Shown here in pieces: positions 15,817 to 23,684 of a stretch of 35,327 nucleotides of DNA. Numbering within the stretch: position 1 is the first letter of the stretch; the number at the start of each line of letters is the position of its first letter. The translations under genes and the position numbers were made by a program. The notes below the pieces were generated by a model that worked only from the letters and a program-made list of their open reading frames with translations, had not been told where the DNA came from and did no database searches. Source of the DNA: Pelethousia sp034928145 (GTDB lineage Bacteria; Bacillota; Clostridia; Christensenellales; CAG-138); the NCBI GenBank assembly GCA_034928145.1, contig JAYFPE010000014.1, positions 1 to 35,327 on the forward strand, given 5' to 3'.

Positions 15817-17424
15817 TCAGAGAACAAGTAGCCCGCGATCATCATAGATTGAGCCACCGCCGCCACCCTGATTTCGCAGCGCGCGGTCGAGCGCCATGAT
15901 GGTCGCCACCGCGCCGTCTATCTTCTCGGTGCTCTTTTCCTTGTCAGGCTTGATGTTGCCTGCCGGGTCGGTCTTTATGAAGATGTTGTCCATCATCCAG
16001 CGCAGCACCGGGTGCCCGCCGTGCGCGAGCTTTTCCTCGAGAGTCAGTTTCATAAGCTCCTTGGTGGGCGGCGACATATCCTTAAAGCCCTGCCCGAAAG
16101 GAACAACCGTAAAGCCCAGCCCTTCGAGGTTCTGCACCATCTGCACAGCACCCCAGCGATCGAAGGCGATTTCGTGGATGTCGTATTTCGTGCCAAGCTC
16201 CTCGATGAAGCTCTCGATGAACCCGTAATGCACCACGTTGCCTTCGGTGGTTTTGAGGAAACCCTGCTTTTGCCACACATCGTAGGGAACGTGGTCGCGG
16301 CGCACGCGCAGATCTATATTGTCCTCCGGCAGCCAGAAGAACGGCAGGATGATGTATTTATCATCCTCGTCTACCGGGGGAAATACCAGCACGAAAGCAG
16401 TGATGTCCGTCGTGGAGGAAAGGTCGAGACCGCCGTAGCAGGGCCGCCCGCGCAGGCTCTCGGAGTCAACCGCGAACGCGCATTTGTCCCAGCGTTCCAT
16501 GGGCATCCAGCGCACGGACTGCTTTACCCACTGATTGAGCCGGAGCTGCCGGAACAGGTTTTCCTCGGCGGGGTTCTGGCGGGCATTCTCGCAGGCCACC
16601 CGCAGCTTCTCGATATCCACCGTGATATCGAGCGACGGGTTGGCCTTGCGCCACACCTTTTCGTTCGTCCAATCGTCGTTGTCCGCCGCGCCGTATATAA
16701 TGGGATAAAAGGTCGGGTCGATCTTTCGGCCCTGCAGGACGTCCTGCGCCTTCTGGTGTACCTCCCAGCAGATGGAGTGGCGGTCGGTACCCGCCGTGGT
16801 GATTAGGAAGAACAGCGGTTGCTTGCGCGCATCGCCCGAGCCGTGGAGCATGACGTCGTAGAGGTTCCGGTTGGGCTGGGCGTGCAGCTCATCGAACACC
16901 ACGCCGTGAACGTTGAGGCCGTGCTTGGTGTACGCCTCCGCGCTGAGCACCTGATAAAAGCTCCCGAGCGGCTTGTACACCAGCCGCTTTTGGGAGAGTA
17001 GCGGCTTGATCCGGGATTTCAGCGCTGGGCATTGTTCCACCATTTCCACGGCCACGTCGAACACGATGCTGGCCTGCTGGCGATCGGACGCGCAGCCGTA
17101 CACCTCGCCGCCGTGCTCATAGTCCCCGCAGGTCAAAAGCAGCGCGACCGCAGCCGCAAGCTCCGATTTGCCTTGCTTTTTCGGGATTTCCACATACGCG
17201 GTGTTGAACTGCCGGTAGCCGTTGGGCTTGAGGACGCCGAACACGTCGCGGATGATCTGCTCCTGCCAATCGATCAGGTCGAACGGCTGCCCGTGCCACT
17301 CGCCCTTGGTGTGCTTGAGGCAATTTATAAAGGAAACGGCGATGTCCGCCGCGTTTTTGTCGTATTCGGAACCGGCAGCCATAAACGGCGTCGGCTTGTA
17401 TTTCTTGAGCTGCCGCAGCCTCAT
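15817..17424 (-). CDS. terL: Terminase large subunit
   Basis: This is a 535-aa packaging ATPase/nuclease. QPFDLIDWQEQIIRDVFGVL and the Walker A-like VEIPKKQGKSE (about residues 79-88) mark the N-terminal ATPase. Walker B is in HGVVFDELHAQ. The C-terminal RNase H-like nuclease carries GGLDLSSTTDITAF and IAFDRWGAVQM with the expected acidic residues. The start at 17424 has a GAAAGGAGGCG leader. It is preceded by a strong intrinsic terminator, and the small subunit gene is some 4 kb upstream. Confidence 0.95.
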   Translation of the reverse strand: MRLRQLKKYKPTPFMAAGSEYDKNAADIAVSFINCLKHTKGEWHGQPFDLIDWQEQIIRDVFGVLKPNGYRQFNTAYVEIPKKQGKSELAAAVALLLTCGDYEHGGEVYGCASDRQQASIVFDVAVEMVEQCPALKSRIKPLLSQKRLVYKPLGSFYQVLSAEAYTKHGLNVHGVVFDELHAQPNRNLYDVMLHGSGDARKQPLFFLITTAGTDRHSICWEVHQKAQDVLQGRKIDPTFYPIIYGAADNDDWTNEKVWRKANPSLDITVDIEKLRVACENARQNPAEENLFRQLRLNQWVKQSVRWMPMERWDKCAFAVDSESLRGRPCYGGLDLSSTTDITAFVLVFPPVDEDDKYIILPFFWLPEDNIDLRVRRDHVPYDVWQKQGFLKTTEGNVVHYGFIESFIEELGTKYDIHEIAFDRWGAVQMVQNLEGLGFTVVPFGQGFKDMSPPTKELMKLTLEEKLAHGGHPVLRWMMDNIFIKTDPAGNIKPDKEKSTEKIDGAVATIMALDRALRNQGGGGGSIYDDRGLLVL

Positions 17425-17452
17425 CGCCTCCTTTCCTCAAAAAATGCGCATC

Positions 17453-17480
17453 AAAAAAGGAGCCTCTTTCGAAGCTCCCT
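17453..17480 (-). terminator. Intrinsic terminator upstream of the large terminase gene
   Basis: A 10-bp stem (two G-U pairs) closed by a GAAA tetraloop (arms 17471-17480 and 17457-17466) is followed by six T residues on the minus strand (17458-17453). It lies between the 64-aa protein gene and the terminase gene. Confidence 0.8.
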
Positions 17481-17505
17481 GTGTTCATGTCCTTCTATGC
17501 CGCGT

Positions 17506-17700
17506 TTACCGCGCGCCCGTCAATATGAATTCCGCGTATTCCTTCCGGTGTTCCTCAAGGAAAATGACCAGCTCGTAAAACTCGTTTTGGTTGGCCTCGG
17601 CCTGAACGCCGCGCACGTCGAACATGTTGACCTTGCCGCTGTCGCGGATGGCGAGTATCTGCGAGACCAGCTTATCTGAAATCAGGCGGTTCTGTTCCAT
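17506..17700 (-). CDS. Small phage protein, DUF5049-like
   Basis: This is a 64-aa protein. LVSQILAIRDSGKVNMFDV followed by NEFYELVIFLEEHRKEYAEF and ending ILTGAR closely matches my memory of the DUF5049 family, found near terminase genes in Firmicutes phages. No function is known. It starts 4 bp after the upstream gene ends and is followed by an intrinsic terminator. Confidence 0.75.
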   Translation of the reverse strand: MEQNRLISDKLVSQILAIRDSGKVNMFDVRGVQAEANQNEFYELVIFLEEHRKEYAEFILTGAR

Positions 17701-17703
17701 GCC

Positions 17704-18525
17704 CTACACCCGTGCCTTTCCGGATTCTCCGATATTTGCAGTTGCCTCTTCGGTAGATTTTGTCGGCGTGCCGTCCTTGAAGGCGCTGTTACCGGAAAGG
17801 CCCTTAAGCAGGGTTTTCCGGGCAGCCTTGTACTCGTCACCCACGAATCCCAGCCTGATGAGGAACACGCGGAAGGCGAATTTCTCATTCTCCACGGTTT
17901 TTTCCTTTGCGTTGACTCGCTTTTGTTCCTTGGCCGCCGCACAAAGGGCGCAGACAAGTCGGGAGTAGGTATCAACCTCTTCGCTGGTCGCGCCAAAACG
18001 GAACCATGGGAATTTCAGCATCGTTTTCGTCCGCTCGACAGGGAGCGCATCCGTGCCGATGGCTTTTTTGATGAGCGCCGCCTTGCTGGAGATGAGCCGA
18101 TCGAGGTTTTCAAGCGCTGTATCGGTGAAGCCCTCCAGCGGTATTTCGATGATCCGGCGGTCGGGTTCGTCATCTTCGGGCTGTCCGTAGGCAGGCGGTT
18201 CTTCCTCGTCGCGGTAGGGACTGACCCTGCCGCCGAGGGCCGCTTCCATGGGGATGGGCGCATCTTCGGGCACAGGCACGGCTGCCGGAAGGGGTGTGTC
18301 GTATTCCTCTGTTTCCGCGCGGAAGTCGTGCAGGCCGCAAAGGTCGGCGACCAACTCTGAATTGTCCTCGCCCTCAAGCACCCCGTTTTTATCGATGGTG
18401 TAGCCGCCCACCTCGTAGGCGAACGTCGGCGCTCCGAGATACTTGACCTGCATATTCAGTTCCTGGCTGATTGCTCCAACCAGTGATTTTCGCCGCTCGC
18501 CAGTCACGTTGTAATAAATCCTCAT
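17704..18525 (-). CDS. Uncharacterised phage protein ('virulence-related' type N-terminus)
   Basis: This is a 273-aa protein. It begins MRIYYNVTGERRKSLVGAIS and continues with MQVKYLGAPTFAYEVGGYTI, a start I recall from proteins labelled only 'virulence-related' in Clostridia mobile elements; no function follows from that label. The middle (about 85-135) is acidic and proline-rich, probably disordered. The C-terminal half (LDRLISSKAALIKKAIGTDA, then ARVCALCAAAKEQK-like helices) is helical and may be a separate domain. The start at 18525 has a GGAGG leader. It lies in the methylase-terminase interval. Confidence 0.6.
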   Translation of the reverse strand: MRIYYNVTGERRKSLVGAISQELNMQVKYLGAPTFAYEVGGYTIDKNGVLEGEDNSELVADLCGLHDFRAETEEYDTPLPAAVPVPEDAPIPMEAALGGRVSPYRDEEEPPAYGQPEDDEPDRRIIEIPLEGFTDTALENLDRLISSKAALIKKAIGTDALPVERTKTMLKFPWFRFGATSEEVDTYSRLVCALCAAAKEQKRVNAKEKTVENEKFAFRVFLIRLGFVGDEYKAARKTLLKGLSGNSAFKDGTPTKSTEEATANIGESGKARV

Positions 18526-18614
18526 TTTGCAAGCCTCCTCGCTTATTTGGTGCTTACATTCATCACTCTAAAGCTGTAGGATTGCAAGCCGCTTCTTCAA
18601 AGAATAATGAGAAT

Positions 18615-19898
18615 TTAATCTGTGTCGGCCCATGCGAAATCCGCAAGGCCGGGCACATCCTCATATGTTGTCTCTACTCCCTCGCGGAGCAGAAAGACAC
18701 GATCTGCGCTGCCGCATTGTTCAATATACCGCTTCACGATCACGTCGCAATATTTCGGATCAAGCTCCATCATGCAGCACTGCCGCCCAGTTTGCTCGGC
18801 GGCAATCAGCGTCGTACCGGAGCCACCGAATAAATCCAGCGTCAAATCACCCGCGCGCGAGCTGTTGAGTATGGCCTTGGCCACCAGCGTCACCGGCTTC
18901 ATAGTCGGATGCTCGGCGGACACCTTTGGGCGGGGTACATCCCATACGTCCGACTGCTTGCGATCCTTGAGCGGGCACAGGCGCGAACCCTCCGTCCAGC
19001 CGTACCAGATAGGCTCATACTGCGTATGATAGTCCTTGCGGGAGAGCACAAGGCTATCTTTCTTCCATATAATTGTGCTCGACCAGTGGTAGGAAAGCTC
19101 GGTCATAGCGTCCATGAGGTTTCCCCATTCCTGCGCCGACATGACCACATATGTCATGCAGCCCGGCTCGGAGACCGCTTTCATGCAGGTAAACGCGCGC
19201 AATAAAAAAGCACCGAACGCCTCGGTGCTCATTTTGTCGTTGAGGATTTGCCGTGGTTTCCAGCTCGGATGCTTGCTATCCGAACCGTAATCGACGTTCC
19301 ACGGCGGATCGGTGAACACGAAGCGCGTGGTTTTGCCGTCCATGAGCGTTTTGACGTCGGCCATATCCGTGCTGTCGCCGCACATGAGGCGGTGCTGGCC
19401 CAGCAGCCACACGTCGCCGCGCTGCGTAACCGGCGTTTCGATCTCGGCGGCCGCTTTATCCGCGTCGAAATCGTCCTCATTGATGTTGCCGGTGGGCTTG
19501 TCGCGGAACAAGTCGTCCATCTCGGCGGCATCGAAGCCGGTCAGCGACACATCGAAGCCGTCCGCGCTTAGATCACGGAGCAGGTCGGTCAGCAGGGGAA
19601 TGTCAAACTCGCCGCCGATTTTGTTCAGCGCCACGTTGAGCGCCTTTTCCCGCTGTTCGTCCAAATCGACCACCACGCAGTCAATTTCTTGATAACCCAT
19701 GGCCGTGAGCACCTTGTACCGCTGGTGGCCGCCCACGATGTTGCCGGTGCGGCTGTTCCAGATGACGGGCTCCACATACCCGAATTCCTCGACCGAGCGA
19801 CGCAGCTTTTCATACTCGGCGTCGCCGGGCTTGAGGTCGCGGCGCGGGTTATATTTAGCCGCCTTGAGCTTGGCGGCGGGGAGCTTTTGAATGTTCAT
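18615..19898 (-). CDS. ParB-domain/DNA methyltransferase fusion (first of two, DPPW type)
   Basis: This is a 427-aa protein. Residues 1-~130 form a ParB/Srx-like N-terminal domain (KYNPRRDLKPGD, VGGHQRYKVL, DEQREKALNVALNK). The C-terminal part is a beta-class SAM-dependent methyltransferase: motif IV DPPW at 197-200 comes before motif I FGGSGTT at about 357-363. DPPW suggests N6-adenine methylation, but the target sequence is unknown. Its start overlaps the stop of the homologous upstream gene (ATGA at 19898-19895). A perfect terminator-like hairpin lies within the coding sequence at 19204-19229. It may protect phage DNA from host restriction. Confidence 0.9.
   Translation of the reverse strand: MNIQKLPAAKLKAAKYNPRRDLKPGDAEYEKLRRSVEEFGYVEPVIWNSRTGNIVGGHQRYKVLTAMGYQEIDCVVVDLDEQREKALNVALNKIGGEFDIPLLTDLLRDLSADGFDVSLTGFDAAEMDDLFRDKPTGNINEDDFDADKAAAEIETPVTQRGDVWLLGQHRLMCGDSTDMADVKTLMDGKTTRFVFTDPPWNVDYGSDSKHPSWKPRQILNDKMSTEAFGAFLLRAFTCMKAVSEPGCMTYVVMSAQEWGNLMDAMTELSYHWSSTIIWKKDSLVLSRKDYHTQYEPIWYGWTEGSRLCPLKDRKQSDVWDVPRPKVSAEHPTMKPVTLVAKAILNSSRAGDLTLDLFGGSGTTLIAAEQTGRQCCMMELDPKYCDVIVKRYIEQCGSADRVFLLREGVETTYEDVPGLADFAWADTD
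19204..19229 (-). terminator. Terminator-like hairpin inside the methyltransferase gene
   Basis: A perfect 8-bp stem on the minus strand (arms 19222-19229 and 19209-19216, 5-nt loop) runs directly into six T residues (19209-19204). By sequence it is as good as the intergenic terminators, yet it lies mid-gene. Confidence 0.65.
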
Positions 19899-21202
19899 AA
19901 GCCTTGTTTCTCCAATCTGACCGCTTTTTCGCCGGTAAAGTCCTCCCAGCGTTTGACCGCCAGATCACAATACACGGGGGAAATCTCCATCGCATAGCAG
20001 CGGCGCTCGGTCTGCTCCGCCGCAATGATGGTGGTGCCGCTGCCCGAAAACGGCTCCAGCACGACGCCGCCCAGATCGGAATGCATTTTGATACACCGCC
20101 ACGGCAGCTCGACGGGGAACATGGCGGGGTGCTGTTTGTTGGAGCGCACTGTGGACATTTCCCATATGCCCGCGTATCCCCATTTTTTGCGCTCCTCCTT
20201 GGTCAACCGCTTTACAAACCTGTAGCTGTGCCCTGCGAAGGCGGAGAGCCATACATATTCTTGGTCGTTGTATTCATAAGCCTCACCGTTGCCACTGAAT
20301 GCCGAAATGTATTCGTATTGCTGCACCGGTTTGTTGGTGACCAGATGATACGGCCCGATATCCTTGTTAAATCCGGGCTTTTTCCAGATGCGAATCCAGA
20401 TGGGTCGGAATCCGTTTTCACCAAACAGGTTCACGCTGTACACACTGGTCGGCTCGATAAACTGAGATCCGGTCGCGTACAGGTCGCCCAAATTCCAGCA
20501 GACGATATCCGCGTGTCTGCACACGTTTTTGGCCACCGGCCGGATGGTCTCAAACCACGGCTCTATGCCCGCCTTTTCGTATTCCTTGCCCACGCCGTAG
20601 GGCGGGGAGGTGACCGCCACCTGCGCGTGCGCTCCACCCATGAGCTTTTCAAAATCCTCCGCGCAGGTCGAGTCGCCGCACATCAGGCGATGGTTGCCAA
20701 GCAGCCAGATATCGCCGCGCTGCGTGATCGCGCCCGCCGCCTCGATGCGTTCCTTTTCGGCGTCGGCATCGAAATCATCCTGCACCGCTTCTTTGGAATA
20801 AAAGCGGTTGAGCAGCTCATCGACCTCGGCTGCGTCGAAGCCGGTGAGCGCCACATCGAACGCGGCCGCGTCGAGGTCGGCCATGATCTCCGCCAGCTTG
20901 GTTTCATCCCATTCGCCCTGAATCTTGTTGAGAGCGATGTTGAGCGCCATTTCCCGCTGCACATCCAGATCGACCACCACGCAGTCGATTTCGGTATGCC
21001 CCAAATCGAGCAGCACCTTCAGCCGCTGGTGGCCGCCGACCACGTTGCCGGTCTTTTCATTCCATATGACCGGCTCTACATATCCAAATTCCGATATGGA
21101 ACGCTTGAGCTTTTCATATTCCTTATCGCCGGGCTTCAAATCGCGGCGGGGATTGTACGCCGCAGGGTTGAGCAGCCCGGCGTCTATTTTTCGGATATCC
21201 AT
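19895..21202 (-). CDS. ParB-domain/DNA methyltransferase fusion (second of two, SPPY type)
   Basis: This is a 435-aa paralogue of the downstream gene. The first ~130 residues align with no visible gaps (AAYNPRRDLKPGD, VGGHQRLKVL, NIALNKIQGEWD). Motif IV here is TSPPY (198-202) and motif I is FSGSGTT near the C-terminus, with a KQHPAMFPVELP segment between them. (S/T)PPY is common in N4-cytosine methylases, so this copy may modify a different base from its neighbour. I chose the start at 21202 because MDIRKI aligns with the paralogue's MNIQKL; 21223 is the alternative. It overlaps the 59-aa gene upstream by 19 bp. Confidence 0.88.
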   Translation of the reverse strand: MDIRKIDAGLLNPAAYNPRRDLKPGDKEYEKLKRSISEFGYVEPVIWNEKTGNVVGGHQRLKVLLDLGHTEIDCVVVDLDVQREMALNIALNKIQGEWDETKLAEIMADLDAAAFDVALTGFDAAEVDELLNRFYSKEAVQDDFDADAEKERIEAAGAITQRGDIWLLGNHRLMCGDSTCAEDFEKLMGGAHAQVAVTSPPYGVGKEYEKAGIEPWFETIRPVAKNVCRHADIVCWNLGDLYATGSQFIEPTSVYSVNLFGENGFRPIWIRIWKKPGFNKDIGPYHLVTNKPVQQYEYISAFSGNGEAYEYNDQEYVWLSAFAGHSYRFVKRLTKEERKKWGYAGIWEMSTVRSNKQHPAMFPVELPWRCIKMHSDLGGVVLEPFSGSGTTIIAAEQTERRCYAMEISPVYCDLAVKRWEDFTGEKAVRLEKQGL

Positions 21203-21363
21203 GCGGCACTCGCTTTCTTGCATATTCGTTCCAGCCCCTTCTGCGCGCCCGCCACATCGCCCGAGAGCGCCTGCCCGCGCAGGGTTTTGAGCTGCTGCGG
21301 GGGAATTCGGCCTTTATAGGCGGCGAGCCGCTTTACGAACCGGTTGATTTCGGGAAAGTTCAT
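21184..21363 (-). CDS. Small phage protein between small terminase and methylase
   Basis: This 59-aa basic protein begins MNFPEINRFVKRLAAYKGR and continues with IPPQQLKTLRGQALSGDVAG. Its ATG overlaps the stop of the small terminase gene (ATGA at 21363-21360) and its 3' end overlaps the methylase start, so the three genes are coupled. The sequence is helical with no recognisable domain. I recall similar small proteins beside methylase genes in Clostridia prophages, but their role is unknown. Confidence 0.7.
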   Translation of the reverse strand: MNFPEINRFVKRLAAYKGRIPPQQLKTLRGQALSGDVAGAQKGLERICKKASAAWISEK

Positions 21364-21914
21364 CGGCCGCCCCTCCGCGCTGAGAGCAAACGCTCCATGG
21401 CATCGTCGTGCGGCGTCGCGCCCTTGTACTCAGCCGCACAGTTTTCGCGCACTACCTGATAAATCTGATACCACAGGTTGTTGACTTGCTTCATGAAGCT
21501 CTGCGACATCGCCACATACGGCGAGGGGATGGCGTTGCCGGTCGTGGGATGCTTGGCGAGGAAGCCGAACTCGGTGATGCATTCCTCGCACTGCACCCAG
21601 CGCGACACCGACATGGCGTACTGCTCCAGCAGCAGCGCGGGAATGAGATGCGCGCACCTGTTTTCGGTAAGCCACTGCCACGTTTTTTCGTATATCTCAA
21701 CGGCGACCAGCTCTTTGCCGTTTTTCTGTCTGGAGGAAAGGTAGTCGCGCGGCTGCGGCATGACCCGGCCTTCGAGGTCGGCGGTGTCGGGGAACTCGAT
21801 CACCGTCAGCTTGCGCCTGCCGGGGTTACCCTCAAGCACCTTATCCGCCAGCGGCTTTTTCTTCTTGCCCGCGCCCACGCGCGCGCCGCCCCGGCTCGTG
21901 CCGTCCTTTGCCAT
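21360..21914 (-). CDS. terS: Terminase small subunit (P27 family)
   Basis: This is a 184-aa protein. The glycine/lysine-rich start (GGARVGAGKKKKPLADKVLEGNPGRR) is diagnostic of P27-type small terminases. ALLLEQYAMSVSRWVQCEEC and GNAIPSPYVAMSQSFMKQVN match the helical core. It recognises phage DNA for packaging. The start at 21914 has an AGGAG leader. An HNH endonuclease gene lies directly upstream, the arrangement typical of cohesive-end HK97-like phages. Confidence 0.9.
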   Translation of the reverse strand: MAKDGTSRGGARVGAGKKKKPLADKVLEGNPGRRKLTVIEFPDTADLEGRVMPQPRDYLSSRQKNGKELVAVEIYEKTWQWLTENRCAHLIPALLLEQYAMSVSRWVQCEECITEFGFLAKHPTTGNAIPSPYVAMSQSFMKQVNNLWYQIYQVVRENCAAEYKGATPHDDAMERLLSARRGGR

Positions 21915-22053
21915 ATCGCGTCAACTCCTTTCCCCCAAAAATAAGCGAAGTCCTATACCCCCGTTTGAAACCGCGACTTTTCGCGCGTGACCCCCTGCCC
22001 GTTGCCCGAGCGTATCCGCACAGAGATTTTGACCGCCCCTCCCCGCAGGAAAA

Positions 22054-22413
22054 TCATCGTCGTTGCCAGCGCCCACCATCCCGAGCGGTGATCTTGGAAT
22101 GGCAGCTCGCGCATAGGCTCATGAGGTTTTCCTCGGCGTGCGTGCCGCCACGGGAGAGAGGAAGGATATGGTGTACTTCCTCGGCGGGGGTGATCCTGTC
22201 GGCCGCCTGACATTGCTCGCACAAAGGGTGGGCCGCGATATAGCGGTCGCGGATGCGCTTCCACGTCCGGCCGTATCGCTTTCGCGTGACCGGGTCGCGC
22301 TCATACTTGTTATACCGTGCGTCCGCTTCCCGCTGGTGCCGGTCGCAATACCTGCCGTCCGTGAGCGCCGGGCAGCCGGGCTGGCTGCAAGGGCGTTTGG
22401 GTTTCCTCGGCAT
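22054..22413 (-). CDS. HNH endonuclease of the packaging module
   Basis: This 119-aa protein has an N-terminal zinc-binding cluster (Cys9, Cys14, Cys23, His26) and a C-terminal HNH domain: CEQC at 65-68, EVHHILPLSRGGTH around residues 79-92, Asn96, and CASCH at 101-105. These are the full metal-binding and catalytic elements. Beside P27 terminases, such HNH proteins take part in DNA cleavage during cos packaging. The start at 22413 (ATG with GGGAGG 8 bp upstream) is preferred over GTG at 22422, which overlaps the Shine-Dalgarno. Confidence 0.92.
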   Translation of the reverse strand: MPRKPKRPCSQPGCPALTDGRYCDRHQREADARYNKYERDPVTRKRYGRTWKRIRDRYIAAHPLCEQCQAADRITPAEEVHHILPLSRGGTHAEENLMSLCASCHSKITARDGGRWQRR

Positions 22414-22437
22414 GTGCGGCACCTCCCTTCGGGCAAC

Positions 22438-22473
22438 AAAAAAGCCCCCGCAGGTTTTTTTCCCGCAGAGGCT
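22438..22473 (-). terminator. Intrinsic terminator at the start of the late operon
   Basis: On the minus strand a 12-bp stem with three G-U pairs (arms 22462-22473 and 22443-22454), closed by a 7-nt A loop, is followed by six T residues (22443-22438). It lies between the early-operon end and the HNH gene, only about 20 bp after the predicted late transcription start. Confidence 0.85.
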
Positions 22474-22498
22474 CTCTTGGATAGTTTTCTATGGTACC

Positions 22499-22528
22499 AT
22501 TATACCACTTTCTCAAATGCCATGTGCA
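22499..22528 (-). promoter_or_regulatory. Candidate late promoter (extended -10)
   Basis: On the minus strand TGGTATAAT gives a perfect -10 (22504-22499) with a TG extension. TGCACA (22528-22523) stands 18 bp upstream as a weak -35. A 10-bp palindrome, ATGGTACCAT (22491-22500), covers the start point. The transcript would meet the terminator at 22473-22438 after about 20 nt. Confidence 0.65.
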
Positions 22529-22924
22529 TCACTTACTGCCAAACACTGCCGACTTTTCATGAATCACAAAGTTTTTTTCGGCATCCATGGCTTTTAGGGC
22601 CTTGCCGAACTGCGCCTCGATATGCGGCGGGATAGCCACACGGTTTTTTCGGGATATCCGCGCTTGCTGGAACGAGAGCCGCTCTTCATCGATATGCCTG
22701 TCCGTCAGATAAACATAATGGACATACGGCTCGTCGATCGAGCTGTGCGCAATATAGTATTTGTCCACCCAAAGCTGGAGCGTACCGTCCGAGTAAAACT
22801 GCGGGAGCCCGCCGCGCCTCTTGAGCATCTCTGCCACCTCCGCCTGCGGCGGTATCCGCAGACGGAGGGACTTTGCAACCTTCGCCGCCAGAGCGGCCAC
22901 CTCAACTGCCGAAAGATACTGCAT
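22529..22924 (-). CDS. Uncharacterised phage protein
   Basis: This is a 131-aa soluble protein starting MQYLSAVEVAALAAKVAKSL at an ATG with an AAAGGAGCC leader (22924). It has a helical N-terminal half (RIPPQAEVAEMLKRRGG), then a more beta-rich part (VHYVYLTDRHIDEERLSF) and a basic region (ARISRKNRVAIP). I recognise no family. It overlaps the DUF1492 gene by 23 bp and is the last gene before the late promoter, so a role in late gene control is possible but not shown. Confidence 0.6.
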   Translation of the reverse strand: MQYLSAVEVAALAAKVAKSLRLRIPPQAEVAEMLKRRGGLPQFYSDGTLQLWVDKYYIAHSSIDEPYVHYVYLTDRHIDEERLSFQQARISRKNRVAIPPHIEAQFGKALKAMDAEKNFVIHEKSAVFGSK

Positions 22925-23351
22925 CGCCCGGCTCCTTTGTGGCAAACACACGCCCAAAGCTGTCCACCGCAATCCGGTGCAGGCGGTATACACTTCTTAA
23001 GCTGAGATTCATTTTTCTCGCAATATCCTCCCAGCGGTTCAGGCAGAGATATCTGAGGTTGAGCAGCAGCCGCTCCTCCTCGTCGGGTATCCCCTCGAGC
23101 ATTTCCGCCAGCTCCCGTTTCATATCCACAAACCGGTCGATGTCGGCGTTGAGCATATTCTCCGCCATCACGAGCTTTATCACGGCGTCCTCCAGCGCGC
23201 TTTTGGGCGTACCGCCGGAGGAACCGGGATTCTCCCGGATCACGCTGGTCACCTTGTACGCAAGGGAGCGCAGGTGCTCCACCTGCTCGAGCTTGACGTC
23301 TATTTTGAGGTCGAGCCTTCCGGCCCGCTCAAGGAATGTTTTTGCTGTCAT
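22902..23351 (-). CDS. DUF1492-like regulator with sigma-70 region 4-type HTH
   Basis: This is a 149-aa protein. The N-terminal ~90 residues are helical (LKIDVKLEQVEHLRSLAYKV, then SALEDAVIKLVMAENML), and the C-terminal part carries a region-4-like helix-turn-helix (RYLCLNRWEDIARKMNLSLRSVY). This layout is the DUF1492 family, related to ArpU-type regulators at the end of early operons in Firmicutes phages. It probably switches on late transcription at the promoter about 400 bp downstream. The start at 23351 has a TTGGAGGA leader. Confidence 0.8.
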   Translation of the reverse strand: MTAKTFLERAGRLDLKIDVKLEQVEHLRSLAYKVTSVIRENPGSSGGTPKSALEDAVIKLVMAENMLNADIDRFVDMKRELAEMLEGIPDEEERLLLNLRYLCLNRWEDIARKMNLSLRSVYRLHRIAVDSFGRVFATKEPGDAVSFGS

Positions 23352-23655
23352 ATGGGGTTCCTCCAAGTTCAAGATTTTTTAGGCCGTCCACCACGGCCCG
23401 GACTTCATCGACACTTGAAACCTTGCAGGCAGTGCCCATTGCATTGTTGATCTTCTGAATGGTGATTTCTTGCAGCTTTGTCAGCCTGCCCGACGGGGTT
23501 TTTACCTCGAAGGCTACGAACCTGCCGCGAATGCAGCAGAGCACGTCGGGCAGCCCGGCTGTGCCGTACATCCCGCCATGCGATTTCCACGCAAAGCAGT
23601 GGGGCACAGTCTTCAGGTAGCGTAGGATCGCGGAAACGATGTCTTTTTCCAGCAT
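23329..23655 (-). CDS. VRR-NUC domain nuclease
   Basis: This 108-aa single-domain protein has the VRR-NUC pattern: an N-terminal helix (LEKDIVSAILRYLK), then GTAGLPDVLC with the metal-binding Asp (37), RFVAFEVK with the Glu-x-Lys pair (50-52), and a Gln (62). These are the PD-(D/E)xK core residues. It probably acts as a structure-specific nuclease in phage DNA processing. The start is uncertain: 23655 fits the family, but no clear Shine-Dalgarno precedes it, and 23691 is also open. Confidence 0.85.
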   Translation of the reverse strand: MLEKDIVSAILRYLKTVPHCFAWKSHGGMYGTAGLPDVLCCIRGRFVAFEVKTPSGRLTKLQEITIQKINNAMGTACKVSSVDEVRAVVDGLKNLELGGTPYDSKNIP

Positions 23656-23684
23656 ATCGCATGGGCGGAATACGACCGGCGAAA

